A stretch of DNA of 6,470 bases from JAWXCM01 sp034408745 (GCA_034408745.1 JAWXCM010000345.1:1-6470), one strand, 5' to 3'; shown: positions 1-6,157, counted from the stretch's first letter. Notes: generated by a model from the sequence alone, not told the origin. A program made the numbers and translations.

Positions 1-72
1 TCGACGGGTGCGCTCGTCCAGCGCACCGGCAAGACTATTGAATACGAGCGACAGCCTCTCGGTATCTGGCAT
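1..72 (-). CDS. N-terminal fragment of a probable IS transposase (ISAzo13-like), cut by window edge
   Basis: The minus strand opens with ATG at 72-70 and stays open for 24 codons to the window edge. The peptide begins MPDTERLSLVFNSLAGALDE and continues with RTRR. A short N-terminal helix followed by an L(D/N)ER-x-RR motif is the usual opening of ISAzo13-type transposases, where it precedes a helix-turn-helix DNA-binding segment that would lie outside the window. No Shine-Dalgarno is visible, but a TATACT box ends 7 nt before the ATG. Codon usage is GC-rich and coding-like. The family call rests on only 24 residues and on remembered family consensus, so another transposase, or an unrelated gene starting here, remains possible. 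The plus-strand frame open over 1-123 is taken to be its shadow. Confidence 0.45.
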   Translation of the reverse strand, partial: MPDTERLSLVFNSLAGALDERTRR

Positions 73-79
73 CAAGGCC

Positions 80-85
80 AGTATA
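80..85 (-). promoter_or_regulatory. Putative -10 box of the left-edge transposase
   Basis: Read on the minus strand, this is TATACT, matching 5 of 6 bases of the sigma-70 -10 consensus. It ends exactly 7 nt before the ATG at 72-70. That spacing would put the transcription start at or next to the start codon, giving a leaderless mRNA. No good -35 hexamer sits 16-18 nt upstream, so the call is tentative. Confidence 0.3.
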
Positions 86-123
86 AAACATTATTGCCAA
101 CAACTGTTCTACTAATTTTGTGA

Positions 124-715
124 CAAGCCCTAAGCGTCCGCCTCGCGTGAGGGATCGGAAAGTGGAATCCAGAACCGCCTTTGGATTATCGAACTCGTGA
201 TACGTATTTGAGAGAACCCCGTTCGGCGGCGGCCTCTTCAGCCTGGACCACCCGCGGTAACTCCTCGGGCGTCGTTCGTTCGGGCTTCACGCTCCATGCT
301 TTACTCCCGGCGTTCGAATGAATCGGCTCACGTCGGAATCTTTCAGCATAAATACTTTAACCAGCGAGAAAACGAAGGATCGAGCCGGAGAAGTTCCGCA
401 GGGAGAATCCCGACTACCATGGACCGATCCCCGCGGACCTGGTCACTGCGTTGGCCAAGCGGTCTCGATCCGCACAGCAGTCCAGACTCCGGACGGACCC
501 CTGAACGCGGTCGATCAGCTTCTTGCTCGTCGGCCCCAGGTTCGACCCGCTGGAGGATGCTGCGTCCTACCCGTCCGGGCCGGCAGCTGACGAACGCGGC
601 TGGAAAGACTCCGGTTTGGCAAAGTTCTGGTCGATTGAGTTCCGACCCGATCACCTTGCCGCCGCTGCTACCAGACTCCCATTTGCCTGGTGCGGAAACA
701 CCAATGGCTGATCCC
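124..715. other. Decayed stretch without an intact recognisable gene
   Basis: No frame on either strand gives a protein I recognise. On the plus strand, the frame over about 361-711 reads like old coding sequence, with C/G-rich third positions and segments such as EKFRRENPDYHGPIPADL and GPRFDPLEDAASYPSG. It is broken by a TGA at 502-504 and has no clear start. The minus-strand frame sharing the same third-position bases is also partly open (for example GPTSKKLIDRV) but is broken by several stops. The strand of the former gene therefore cannot be settled from base bias. The left part (124-300) probably contains the end of the insertion sequence whose transposase starts at 72. I see no RNA gene or clear repeat array here. 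Confidence 0.5.
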
Positions 716-958
716 GGATATCGCAAGCAAACGCTCCACGTCCTGCTGCCTTTTCACGGCATCGAGAGCCTGGCGCTTCGCCTCCGTTGAGAGGCGGCTC
801 GCGATGAGCGACGTGGTCAGGAAGCTGAACAGGGCGATCCAGTTGTGCGGATCGGCAATCGTAAATGCTCCGGTCGGGGGGAGGAAGTAGAAATTGAAGG
901 TCAGCGTGGCGGCGACCGAGGCAACCACCGATTCAACAACGCTCCACGTGCTCGCTCC
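716..958 (-). pseudogene. Relic of a KdpD-like sensor histidine kinase: DUF4118 domain fragment
   Basis: Read from 958 down, the minus strand encodes a stretch whose core, TFNFYFLPPTGAFTIADPHN followed by WIALFSFLTTSLIASRLS, closely matches the membrane-embedded DUF4118 (KdpD sensor) domain. In that family, F-N-(F/Y)-F-(F/I/L)-PP and FTIADP...W are the signature elements. The helix after it, TEAKRQALDAVKRQQDVERL, is the usual linker leading to a GAF or histidine-kinase module. Both ends are missing. A TAG lies immediately upstream at 961-959, and recognisable similarity stops near 716, a few codons past VERLLAIS. The histidine-kinase core (H, N and G boxes) is absent, as is any ATP- or Usp-binding part. 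The domain would normally span the inner membrane and pass signals to a kinase core. Here it cannot signal, so I call it a pseudogene fragment. The frame has not accumulated stops, so the truncation may be fairly recent. Confidence 0.72.
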
Positions 959-1138
959 CTAAGCGGGACTTGCCTCGGCCACGCGATTCATGGGCGCGCA
1001 GACCCGTTGACAATGAAAGCGTTATTTGGGTTATTTCTTCAGTCCTGCCGTCCGGTTCTGTACGAGCCTCAGCCGTTCGACCGGGCCTTTGTCCACGGGC
1101 GTCACAATGGCAGGGACCCGCTCTTCTTGTGAATCGCT

Positions 1139-1144
1139 TATGAT
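1139..1144 (+). promoter_or_regulatory. Putative -10 box for the amidohydrolase gene
   Basis: The sequence TATGAT (5 of 6 to TATAAT) ends 7 nt before the preferred ATG at 1152. This is the spacing expected of a leaderless transcript and fits the absence of a Shine-Dalgarno before that ATG. No matching -35 element is visible at 16-18 nt. The alternative in-frame ATG at 1140 overlaps the box, which argues mildly against that start if the box is real. Confidence 0.3.
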
Positions 1145-1151
1145 ACGTTCC

Positions 1152-2090
1152 ATGCCTGGTCTCACGCGCCGCGAAGTCATCGCCCTGACCGCCCCATTCA
1201 TAGCCGCCGCCCAGCAGGCCGACTCCGTATTCGAGCCCCACGTCCACCTCTTTGCCGCCGACCTCACGAAATACCCGAAGCACCCCAACGGTCCCGCCCT
1301 GACCCCGGCGCCACTGGAAACCTACATACCCCTTGCCAAACAGCTCGGCATCCGCCACGCCATCCACGTTTCAGCCGAGCCCTACCAGGACGACACCAGC
1401 TACCTCGAATACACCCTGACCCACGCGCCCGCCGGCTTCCTCAAAGGCATCGTCCTGCTCGACACCGTCAAAGCCGACACCCCGCAGCGCCTTGAGGCCC
1501 TCGCCCGCAAATACCCGAAGCAGCTCCTCGGATTCCGCATCCACTGCGTCCGCAGTCCTGGCGAGCCGCCCACGGCAGCCGGCACCACCATTCGCAACCG
1601 AGATCTGTTCCACCCTCAGGCCAAACTCGCCTGGAAAAAAGCTGCTGACCTCGGCTTGTGGGTGCAACCGCATATCATGCCGTGGTTCGCGCCCGACATC
1701 GCGAAACTGGCCCGTGAATACTCCGGAGCCCATGTCATCATCGACCACTTCGGGCACGCCGGAGTCAACGGCCAGGCCAGTTACGGCTACCGCGACCCGC
1801 GCGACTTCGCTCAGGTAGCCGCTCTGGCCAAAGTGCCGAACATCGTCATGAAAGTGTCCGGTCTCCGGTACTCCTCACGGGAGGAATTCCCTCACAAGGA
1901 CCTTCAGCCGCTCCTTCGCCAGGCCTTCGACGCCTTCGGACCCGACCGTCTCATCTGGGGAAGCTTCGGCACTAAACCAGAGTCGTTCGCCAGTTGCGAG
2001 GCCATCTGGAAGGAGCACTTCGGTTTCGTCTCCGCAGCCGACCGGCGAAAGATCCGTTACGAAAACGGTCGCCGCCTCTTCGGGTTCTGA
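1152..2090 (+). CDS. Amidohydrolase family 2 (TIM-barrel) protein with Tat-like signal, lacking the usual C-terminal Asp
   Basis: This 312-residue protein opens with MPGLTRREVIALTAPFIAAA, a twin-arginine-type leader (TRRE, short hydrophobic stretch, likely cleavage after AAA or AQQ), which suggests export. The rest resembles amidohydrolase_2 (PF04909) metal-dependent hydrolases of the amidohydrolase superfamily. The strand-1 motif is HVH (His30, His32). His174 in VQPHIMPW is a candidate metal or barrel ligand, and His199 and His202 lie in IIDHFGH. A conserved KVSGLRYSS and a GPDRLIWG strand follow. Where most relatives read GSDWP this protein reads GSFGTKP, so the strand-8 Asp that normally binds metal or acts as base is missing. 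The substrate is unknown; typical relatives act on lactones, decarboxylate aromatics or hydrolyse amides. ATG 1152 was chosen because it places the RR motif at the N-terminus; in-frame ATGs at 1140 and 1026 are alternatives. The gene converges on its neighbour with 9 bp between stops and no terminator hairpin. Confidence 0.8.
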   Translation: MPGLTRREVIALTAPFIAAAQQADSVFEPHVHLFAADLTKYPKHPNGPALTPAPLETYIPLAKQLGIRHAIHVSAEPYQDDTSYLEYTLTHAPAGFLKGIVLLDTVKADTPQRLEALARKYPKQLLGFRIHCVRSPGEPPTAAGTTIRNRDLFHPQAKLAWKKAADLGLWVQPHIMPWFAPDIAKLAREYSGAHVIIDHFGHAGVNGQASYGYRDPRDFAQVAALAKVPNIVMKVSGLRYSSREEFPHKDLQPLLRQAFDAFGPDRLIWGSFGTKPESFASCEAIWKEHFGFVSAADRRKIRYENGRRLFGF

Positions 2091-2099
2091 CCGACGCGC

Positions 2100-2945
2100 C
2101 TACTTCCGTACCGACCGGATCGTGAGCGTGTTATCGCTGGTCGGCGTACCCTTAACCGTGACCGTCATCCACTGCGACTGGTCCTGCTGGTTGGCCATAC
2201 TCGCCCGAAACGCCTCGTTGCGCATCTGCTCCTGGACCATATCGTTGCTGGCGCGATCCAGCACATAAAGCTGTCCGCCCGCATGCATCGCAAACGACGT
2301 CGTCGACGGCTTCACCATGCACTCGCGATACTTGTTGCGAACCGTCATTTGATCGCTGTCCGACGAGACTAACCGAGCCCGTTCGCCGATCTCCGGTGGC
2401 ACAGACTGCACAATGCTCGACTCCGTTGGAGCGGTCGCCGTGGCCGCCCCGGTCGTGCCAGTCGCCGACGCCTGGCTCGGTCCCGCGGTCGCACTGCTCC
2501 GGCCCGACTCCGTCAGCCGGGGCATACGGTCATCGGCCTCCGTGCGAGCGCCAGCCGCCGCAGTCCCCGCGGGATTCTTCGGAGTGATCGCCGAACCCGT
2601 AGTTCCCGTCGTCTGCGGACTGTACACCTTCATCGCCCGTTGTTCCTGCTCGGTTTGGGTTCGTGCCGTTTCGCCCAGCGTCGACTGCGCATTCGCACCA
2701 GACTGCCCGTCCTGTCGCATCGCAATCGGTGTGGCCATTCGTCCCGGAACCTGCGTCAGGTCCGACCGTGTGCTGGAGATTGATTTACAGGTTGCGTCCA
2801 TCAGGACGCCCGTCAATGTCTGGTCCATCCCGTGCGCCGACACGTTCGGCCGTTCGGTGGTCGACCGCGGCGTAGTTCCCTCCACAGTCGGAGTCTGCGC
2901 CGCCAGCGGAAGCGCGATTGCGAAAATCAAGGCTGCTCGTCTCAT
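2100..2945 (-). CDS. Secreted protein of unknown function with long Thr/Ala/Ser-rich insert
   Basis: This 281-residue protein begins with a clear Sec signal peptide, MRRAALIFAIALPLAAQ (basic start, hydrophobic core, AAQ cleavage site). The start at 2945 is supported by GGGAG five nt upstream; an in-frame ATG at 2987 would bury the signal peptide. After the signal come a short variable segment and LTGVLMDATCKS (residues 44-55, Cys53). A low-complexity stretch follows (about 80-185) rich in Thr, Ala, Ser, Gly and Gln. The C-terminal block (about 200-281) contains YRECMV (Cys209), GGQLYVLD, ASNDMV and a final strand VTVKGT...NTLTIRSV. The G-x-L-x-D-x-x-C start, a later Cys and the VTVKG...LTI ending resemble small exported acidobacterial domains that are normally contiguous, here split by the insert. 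The two cysteines could pair. No enzyme motif is seen. It lies 68 nt behind the methyltransferase on the same strand and may be co-transcribed. Confidence 0.8.
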   Translation of the reverse strand: MRRAALIFAIALPLAAQTPTVEGTTPRSTTERPNVSAHGMDQTLTGVLMDATCKSISSTRSDLTQVPGRMATPIAMRQDGQSGANAQSTLGETARTQTEQEQRAMKVYSPQTTGTTGSAITPKNPAGTAAAGARTEADDRMPRLTESGRSSATAGPSQASATGTTGAATATAPTESSIVQSVPPEIGERARLVSSDSDQMTVRNKYRECMVKPSTTSFAMHAGGQLYVLDRASNDMVQEQMRNEAFRASMANQQDQSQWMTVTVKGTPTSDNTLTIRSVRK

Positions 2946-2950
2946 CGTTT

Positions 2951-2955
2951 CTCCC
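2951..2955 (-). promoter_or_regulatory. Shine-Dalgarno that fixes the start of the secreted protein
   Basis: On the minus strand GGGAG lies 5 nt before the ATG at 2945-2943. It is the clearest ribosome-binding site in the window. It selects the start that gives a normal Sec signal peptide over the upstream in-frame ATG at 2987. Confidence 0.7.
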
Positions 2956-3013
2956 AATTGCTGTGCCCGCTGTACTTGCGGGTACATAAGTGAGACTCGC
3001 CAGACCGTACAAT

Positions 3014-3601
3014 TCAGACAGTTTTCACAGCCACCAATGACTTAGTCAGGCCAATCGACCTCTCCCGCACAATCCTCGCCCCGGGGAACAACGCCCGCAA
3101 CTCCCCAGCCCCGAGCAAGCGAATGTCGTTCAAAAAGTGCTCAATATAGAACTCCCGGCGGTCCGCTGACGGCTTTTCGAGCCATTCCCAGACCGATCCG
3201 CGTTCCAAAACGGCCCGCTGCCAGGTCTTGGGCAGGAAATGCACCCCCGGCGTGAGCAGATGGGCTTCAATTGGGAACCAGTAGTTCGGAGTCTGCACCC
3301 AATAAGACCGCCCGACCCGCCGAACTTCCTCCGCAAAATCCCGCTGCCGCTCCTCGGATCCCACGTGTTCAATCACCGAATTGCTGAACACCACGTCGAA
3401 AGCGCCATCGGCAAATGGCAGCCGACACCCGTCCGCCCCGACACAAACAAACCCTGCATCCGGTCCGACCCCGGCGCGCGGCATATTTAACAGAGTCACC
3501 CTCGGCCGTACCCCGAGCCCCGTCCACGTCTCCGGCGTCCCGCCCACATCCAGCACCGTGGTGGCGTCAGAAACACTCATTCGGCGCAGAAAAGCCGCCA
3601 T
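3014..3601 (-). CDS. Class I SAM-dependent methyltransferase (Methyltransf_11-like)
   Basis: This 195-residue cytoplasmic protein has the class I Rossmann methyltransferase layout. Motif I is VLDVGGTPETW (residues 16-26, the SAM-binding glycine loop). The LLN at 37-39 sits at the end of strand 2. ADGCRLPFADGAFDVVFSNS (56-75) combines the acidic SAM-adenine region with the motif IV strand, followed by VIEHVG. VQTPNYWFPIEAH (102-114) matches the post-strand loop common in methyltransferases linked to glycan or lipid tailoring. The acceptor is not deducible. The ATG at 3601 has a modest GGGGA four nt upstream. However, the frame stays open for 27 further codons (to a TAA at 3685-3683) and encodes a basic stretch, IGNVIRRLREGFRGDR, typical of the N-terminus of such proteins, with no ATG, GTG or TTG available. 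The true start may be an unusual codon, or the original start may have been lost. It is followed 68 nt later by the secreted-protein gene. Confidence 0.85.
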   Translation of the reverse strand: MAAFLRRMSVSDATTVLDVGGTPETWTGLGVRPRVTLLNMPRAGVGPDAGFVCVGADGCRLPFADGAFDVVFSNSVIEHVGSEERQRDFAEEVRRVGRSYWVQTPNYWFPIEAHLLTPGVHFLPKTWQRAVLERGSVWEWLEKPSADRREFYIEHFLNDIRLLGAGELRALFPGARIVRERSIGLTKSLVAVKTV

Positions 3602-3969
3602 TCGATCCCCGCGAAACCCTTCGCGAAGCCGCCGGATGACATTTCCGATCCGAATTGTTGTAGAGTTGCCGATTTGGGACCATTATCAACCCTCTACCCC
3701 AAACATCCACGTGAAAGAGGTCGGAAGAGTCGCCAGCCAGGTTAGTTCAGACAGCACAAAACATTCCAGTCGGGAAATGGCCTCGCCCGTTCAGCGCGAC
3801 TCTCCCGCCGTACAACCCTGATCTGGCACACTTTAGCGAAACTTGCTTCCCTGCTCGCACTGCCCCGTGGCACCCTGTCTAAGGTACAGGCAGAATTTTG
3901 AATGGTTCGGGCTGCGTGTTTGCGCGGCTACACTTTGACCCAATCTGACAGTGGAGACATAGATTCAGG
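3602..3969. other. Divergent intergenic region between methyltransferase and radical SAM genes
   Basis: These 368 bp separate two divergently transcribed genes and must hold promoters for both unless the methyltransferase has a further upstream start. The 80 bp next to the methyltransferase read as an N-terminal extension of that protein. I found no convincing -35/-10 pair, no long inverted repeat and no riboswitch-like structure. Weak candidates are TTGATA on the minus strand (3688-3683) and TTGACC on the plus strand (3935-3940), but neither has a good -10 partner at suitable spacing. No small ORF with a ribosome-binding site stood out. Confidence 0.5.
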
Positions 3970-6099
3970 ATGCACAAGCCCATTAAATACGTCGAGAAAG
4001 CCGTCACGGTAGCCGCAAACGGAGCCTGGCAGGTATTCGAGAAGCTCAACCGCATCAATCAGAACGCGTCGTTCACTCCGAAGTGGTCCGAAAAGCCCCT
4101 CCTCAAGTCCTGGCAGAAGACGAAGCCGCCACTGGGCTGGCCCCGTACCACCGACTCACTCTGCCCCCGCTGCGTTCCCGAGATCCGGCAGCAGATCGTC
4201 GACGGCAAGGTGCCGCACGAAATCCTCCTGAACGAAAAAGTCGGCGAGATCAAGGCTCAGGTTATCGAGCGCGATGGCAAGATCCTGATGGTTAAGGACT
4301 GCCCGAAGCACGGCCACTTCGAAGACGTGATGGCCATCGACACCAAATTCTTCCGCCATCTTGAAGAGTGCTTCCCCGGTCGCGACATCCTCGCCCACAA
4401 CGACAGCAAGCTCCACAACCACGGTTCTTCCACCATCAAACACGGCCGCGGATCGGTCCTCACCGTCGATCTCACCAACCGCTGCAACATGATGTGCGAC
4501 CCGTGCTTCATGGACGCCAACCAGGTCGGCTTCGTGCACGAACTCACGTGGGAAGACATCACCACGCTGCTCGACAACGCCATCACGATCAAGCCGCGCC
4601 GCCAGATGTCGGTGCAGTTCTCCGGTGGTGAGCCAACTTTGTCGCCCTACTTCCTCGACGCCGTTCGTTACGCCCGCAAGGTCGGCTACAACAGCGTTCA
4701 GGCCGCGACCAATGGCATCGAGTTCGCCAAGAGCGTCGAGTTCTGCAAGCAGGCCGCCGAAGCCGGTCTTCGTTACGCCTACCTCCAGTTCGACGGTATC
4801 GGCAACGAAGCCAACTCGCACCGCGCGGTCGGCAACCTGTTCGACGTGAAACTGAAGGCGATCACCAACCTGCACAACAACGGTGTCGATATCGTCCCCG
4901 TCATCACCATCATCAACGGCATCAATAATGAGCAGGTGGGCGCGGTCATCCGCTTCGCCCTCGACAACCCGAAAATCATCTCGTTCCTCAGCTTCCAGCC
5001 CGTGTCCTTCACCGGACGCGACGAAGCCATCACCGACGAGCGCCGCCAGGCACAGCGCTACACGCTCAGCCACCTCGCGCACGACGTGAAGAATATGACC
5101 GGCCTCGGCGAACCCACCCGCGACTGGTTCCCGATCTCCTTCATGAGCACCTTCACCGACTGGGCCGACCTGGTCAAGGGACCCGAGAAGGACTGGGGCC
5201 AGCTCAACTGCGGCTGCCATCCGAATTGCGGCGTCGGCTTCGCCGTCATGATCGACAAGGAAACCAAGGAAGCCGTCCCGGTGACCCAGTTCCTCAATGG
5301 CGACCGTTTCGCTGAGGACGTGAAGAAGGTCAACGACGCGGCCCGCGGCAAGTTCCTCTCGGTAGTTGGCATGGCTCTGGCCACGGCTCGCAACTACGAT
5401 CCGTTCCAGTCGCCCACCCACTTCAAACTGACCGACCTGCTCAAGAAGTTCGACAAGACCTTCGGCGCCACCGGCAGGAGCTACGGCAAGGTGACGGGCG
5501 ACCGCACCATCGACGACGTCCAGAAGCGCCGCCAGGATCGCTGGAACTTCCTCTTCGTCGCCGGGATGTGGTTCCAGGATCTGTTTAACTACGACTTCCG
5601 CCGTACCGAACAGTGCATCATCCCCTACGCCACACAGGAAGGCGAAATCAGCTTCTGCGCCTATAACACCGGCGTGGGCTGGCGCAACATCATCGAAAAG
5701 ATGCACATGACCGCCACGCTGACCAAGTGGTATTCCGAAAAGGGCAAGCACGAGATCATCGCCGGTGGCAAGAAGCTCGCCATGGCCGACGCCACCCACA
5801 AGCTGCAGCTCAACGCACAAGATGTGGAGAAGGGGCGCCAGACCGATCTTGACGATCTCGGCATCGCCAAGACGGCCCGCGAAGAAAAGACCCGCGAGCG
5901 CGATCTCAAGCTCAAGGTTGTCAACGACGCGAAAGATCGCGAGATGGAGAAGCTGTACCGCAAGCACGTCCTCGGTGAGAAGGAACCCGAAGGTGGCTTC
6001 GTGCCGCTGAGCTCCATCGGTGGCGCCAACGGCGGAATCGGAATCGCTCCTGCTCCGAAAAAGAAAGCGGAAGAAGAAGTCGGCTCGTTCGGCGACTAA
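3970..6099 (+). CDS. Tes-like radical SAM enzyme (probable membrane-spanning/tetraether lipid synthase)
   Basis: This 709-residue protein carries the radical SAM motif CNMMCDPC (Cys172, 176, 179), the SAM-binding SGGEPT (218-223), and ATNGIEFAK and YLQFDGIG downstream in the barrel. It matches what I recall of the archaeal tetraether synthase Tes (MJ0619) through FQPVSFTGR (342-350), CHPNCG (416-421) and VPVTQF (436-441). The N-terminal Cys set CPRC (65-68) and CPKHGHF (111-117) also fits. Tes uses a radical SAM cluster plus auxiliary iron centres to join two lipid tails by sp3 C-C coupling. In a bacterium the product would be iso-diabolic-acid-type or branched tetraether lipids at the inner membrane (inference). 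Beyond the Tes core is a C-terminal region with Cys549 and Cys563 and a charged helical tail (about 630-670) ending in Gly/Lys/Glu-rich sequence. ATG 3970 has only a weak, distant GGAG. It looks monocistronic, with a terminator 21 nt after the stop. Family confidence is high; product specificity is uncertain. Confidence 0.85.
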   Translation: MHKPIKYVEKAVTVAANGAWQVFEKLNRINQNASFTPKWSEKPLLKSWQKTKPPLGWPRTTDSLCPRCVPEIRQQIVDGKVPHEILLNEKVGEIKAQVIERDGKILMVKDCPKHGHFEDVMAIDTKFFRHLEECFPGRDILAHNDSKLHNHGSSTIKHGRGSVLTVDLTNRCNMMCDPCFMDANQVGFVHELTWEDITTLLDNAITIKPRRQMSVQFSGGEPTLSPYFLDAVRYARKVGYNSVQAATNGIEFAKSVEFCKQAAEAGLRYAYLQFDGIGNEANSHRAVGNLFDVKLKAITNLHNNGVDIVPVITIINGINNEQVGAVIRFALDNPKIISFLSFQPVSFTGRDEAITDERRQAQRYTLSHLAHDVKNMTGLGEPTRDWFPISFMSTFTDWADLVKGPEKDWGQLNCGCHPNCGVGFAVMIDKETKEAVPVTQFLNGDRFAEDVKKVNDAARGKFLSVVGMALATARNYDPFQSPTHFKLTDLLKKFDKTFGATGRSYGKVTGDRTIDDVQKRRQDRWNFLFVAGMWFQDLFNYDFRRTEQCIIPYATQEGEISFCAYNTGVGWRNIIEKMHMTATLTKWYSEKGKHEIIAGGKKLAMADATHKLQLNAQDVEKGRQTDLDDLGIAKTAREEKTRERDLKLKVVNDAKDREMEKLYRKHVLGEKEPEGGFVPLSSIGGANGGIGIAPAPKKKAEEEVGSFGD

Positions 6100-6120
6100 G
6101 CCCCTCCCCATATCGACAAG

Positions 6121-6154
6121 AAAGGGCCGACGGTGCAAACCGTCGGCCCTTTTT
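6121..6154 (+). terminator. Intrinsic terminator of the Tes-like gene and group IIC intron target
   Basis: A perfect 14-bp stem (6121-6134 pairing with 6139-6152) closes on a GCAA tetraloop, is GC-rich at its core, and runs into a T-tract at 6150-6154. It begins 21 nt after the TAA of the radical SAM gene and is placed to end that transcript. A group IIC intron starts three bases after the T-tract, so this hairpin is also the recognised insertion target. Confidence 0.95.
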
Positions 6155-6157
6155 CAT

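Noticed and set aside
7..27. Perfect 8-bp inverted repeat GGTGCGCT/AGCGCACC with a 5-nt loop.
   Set aside because: It lies inside the predicted transposase coding sequence, has no T-tract on either side, and is short enough to arise by chance in GC-rich DNA.
1..123. Plus-strand frame open from the window edge to a TGA at 121-123, looking like the tail of an upstream gene.
   Set aside because: The minus-strand reading of the same bases has an ATG, a -10-like box at good spacing and a transposase-like peptide, so the plus frame is best taken as its shadow.
296..790. 164-codon plus-strand frame in the left region.
   Set aside because: It is Arg/Ser/Pro-rich with no recognisable motif, no ribosome-binding site, and it overlaps the DUF4118 relic on the other strand.
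1007..1036. Perfect TTGACA at 1007-1012 as a -35 element for the amidohydrolase.
   Set aside because: No acceptable -10 lies 16-18 nt downstream (GTTATT or TTATTT match poorly), and the site is about 140 nt before the start.
2413..3045. 210-codon plus-strand frame opposite the secreted-protein gene.
   Set aside because: The minus strand has a Shine-Dalgarno, a signal peptide and sensible protein structure; the plus frame has none of these.
3935..3965. TTGACC with TAGATT as a promoter for the Tes-like gene.
   Set aside because: The 19-nt spacer is too long and the implied start would fall inside the coding sequence.
4156..6138. 660-codon open frame on the minus strand opposite the radical SAM gene.
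   Set aside because: It is an antisense shadow caused by GC-rich codon usage. Its product is Val/Gly/Ala/Asp-rich with no domain, while the plus strand encodes clear catalytic motifs.
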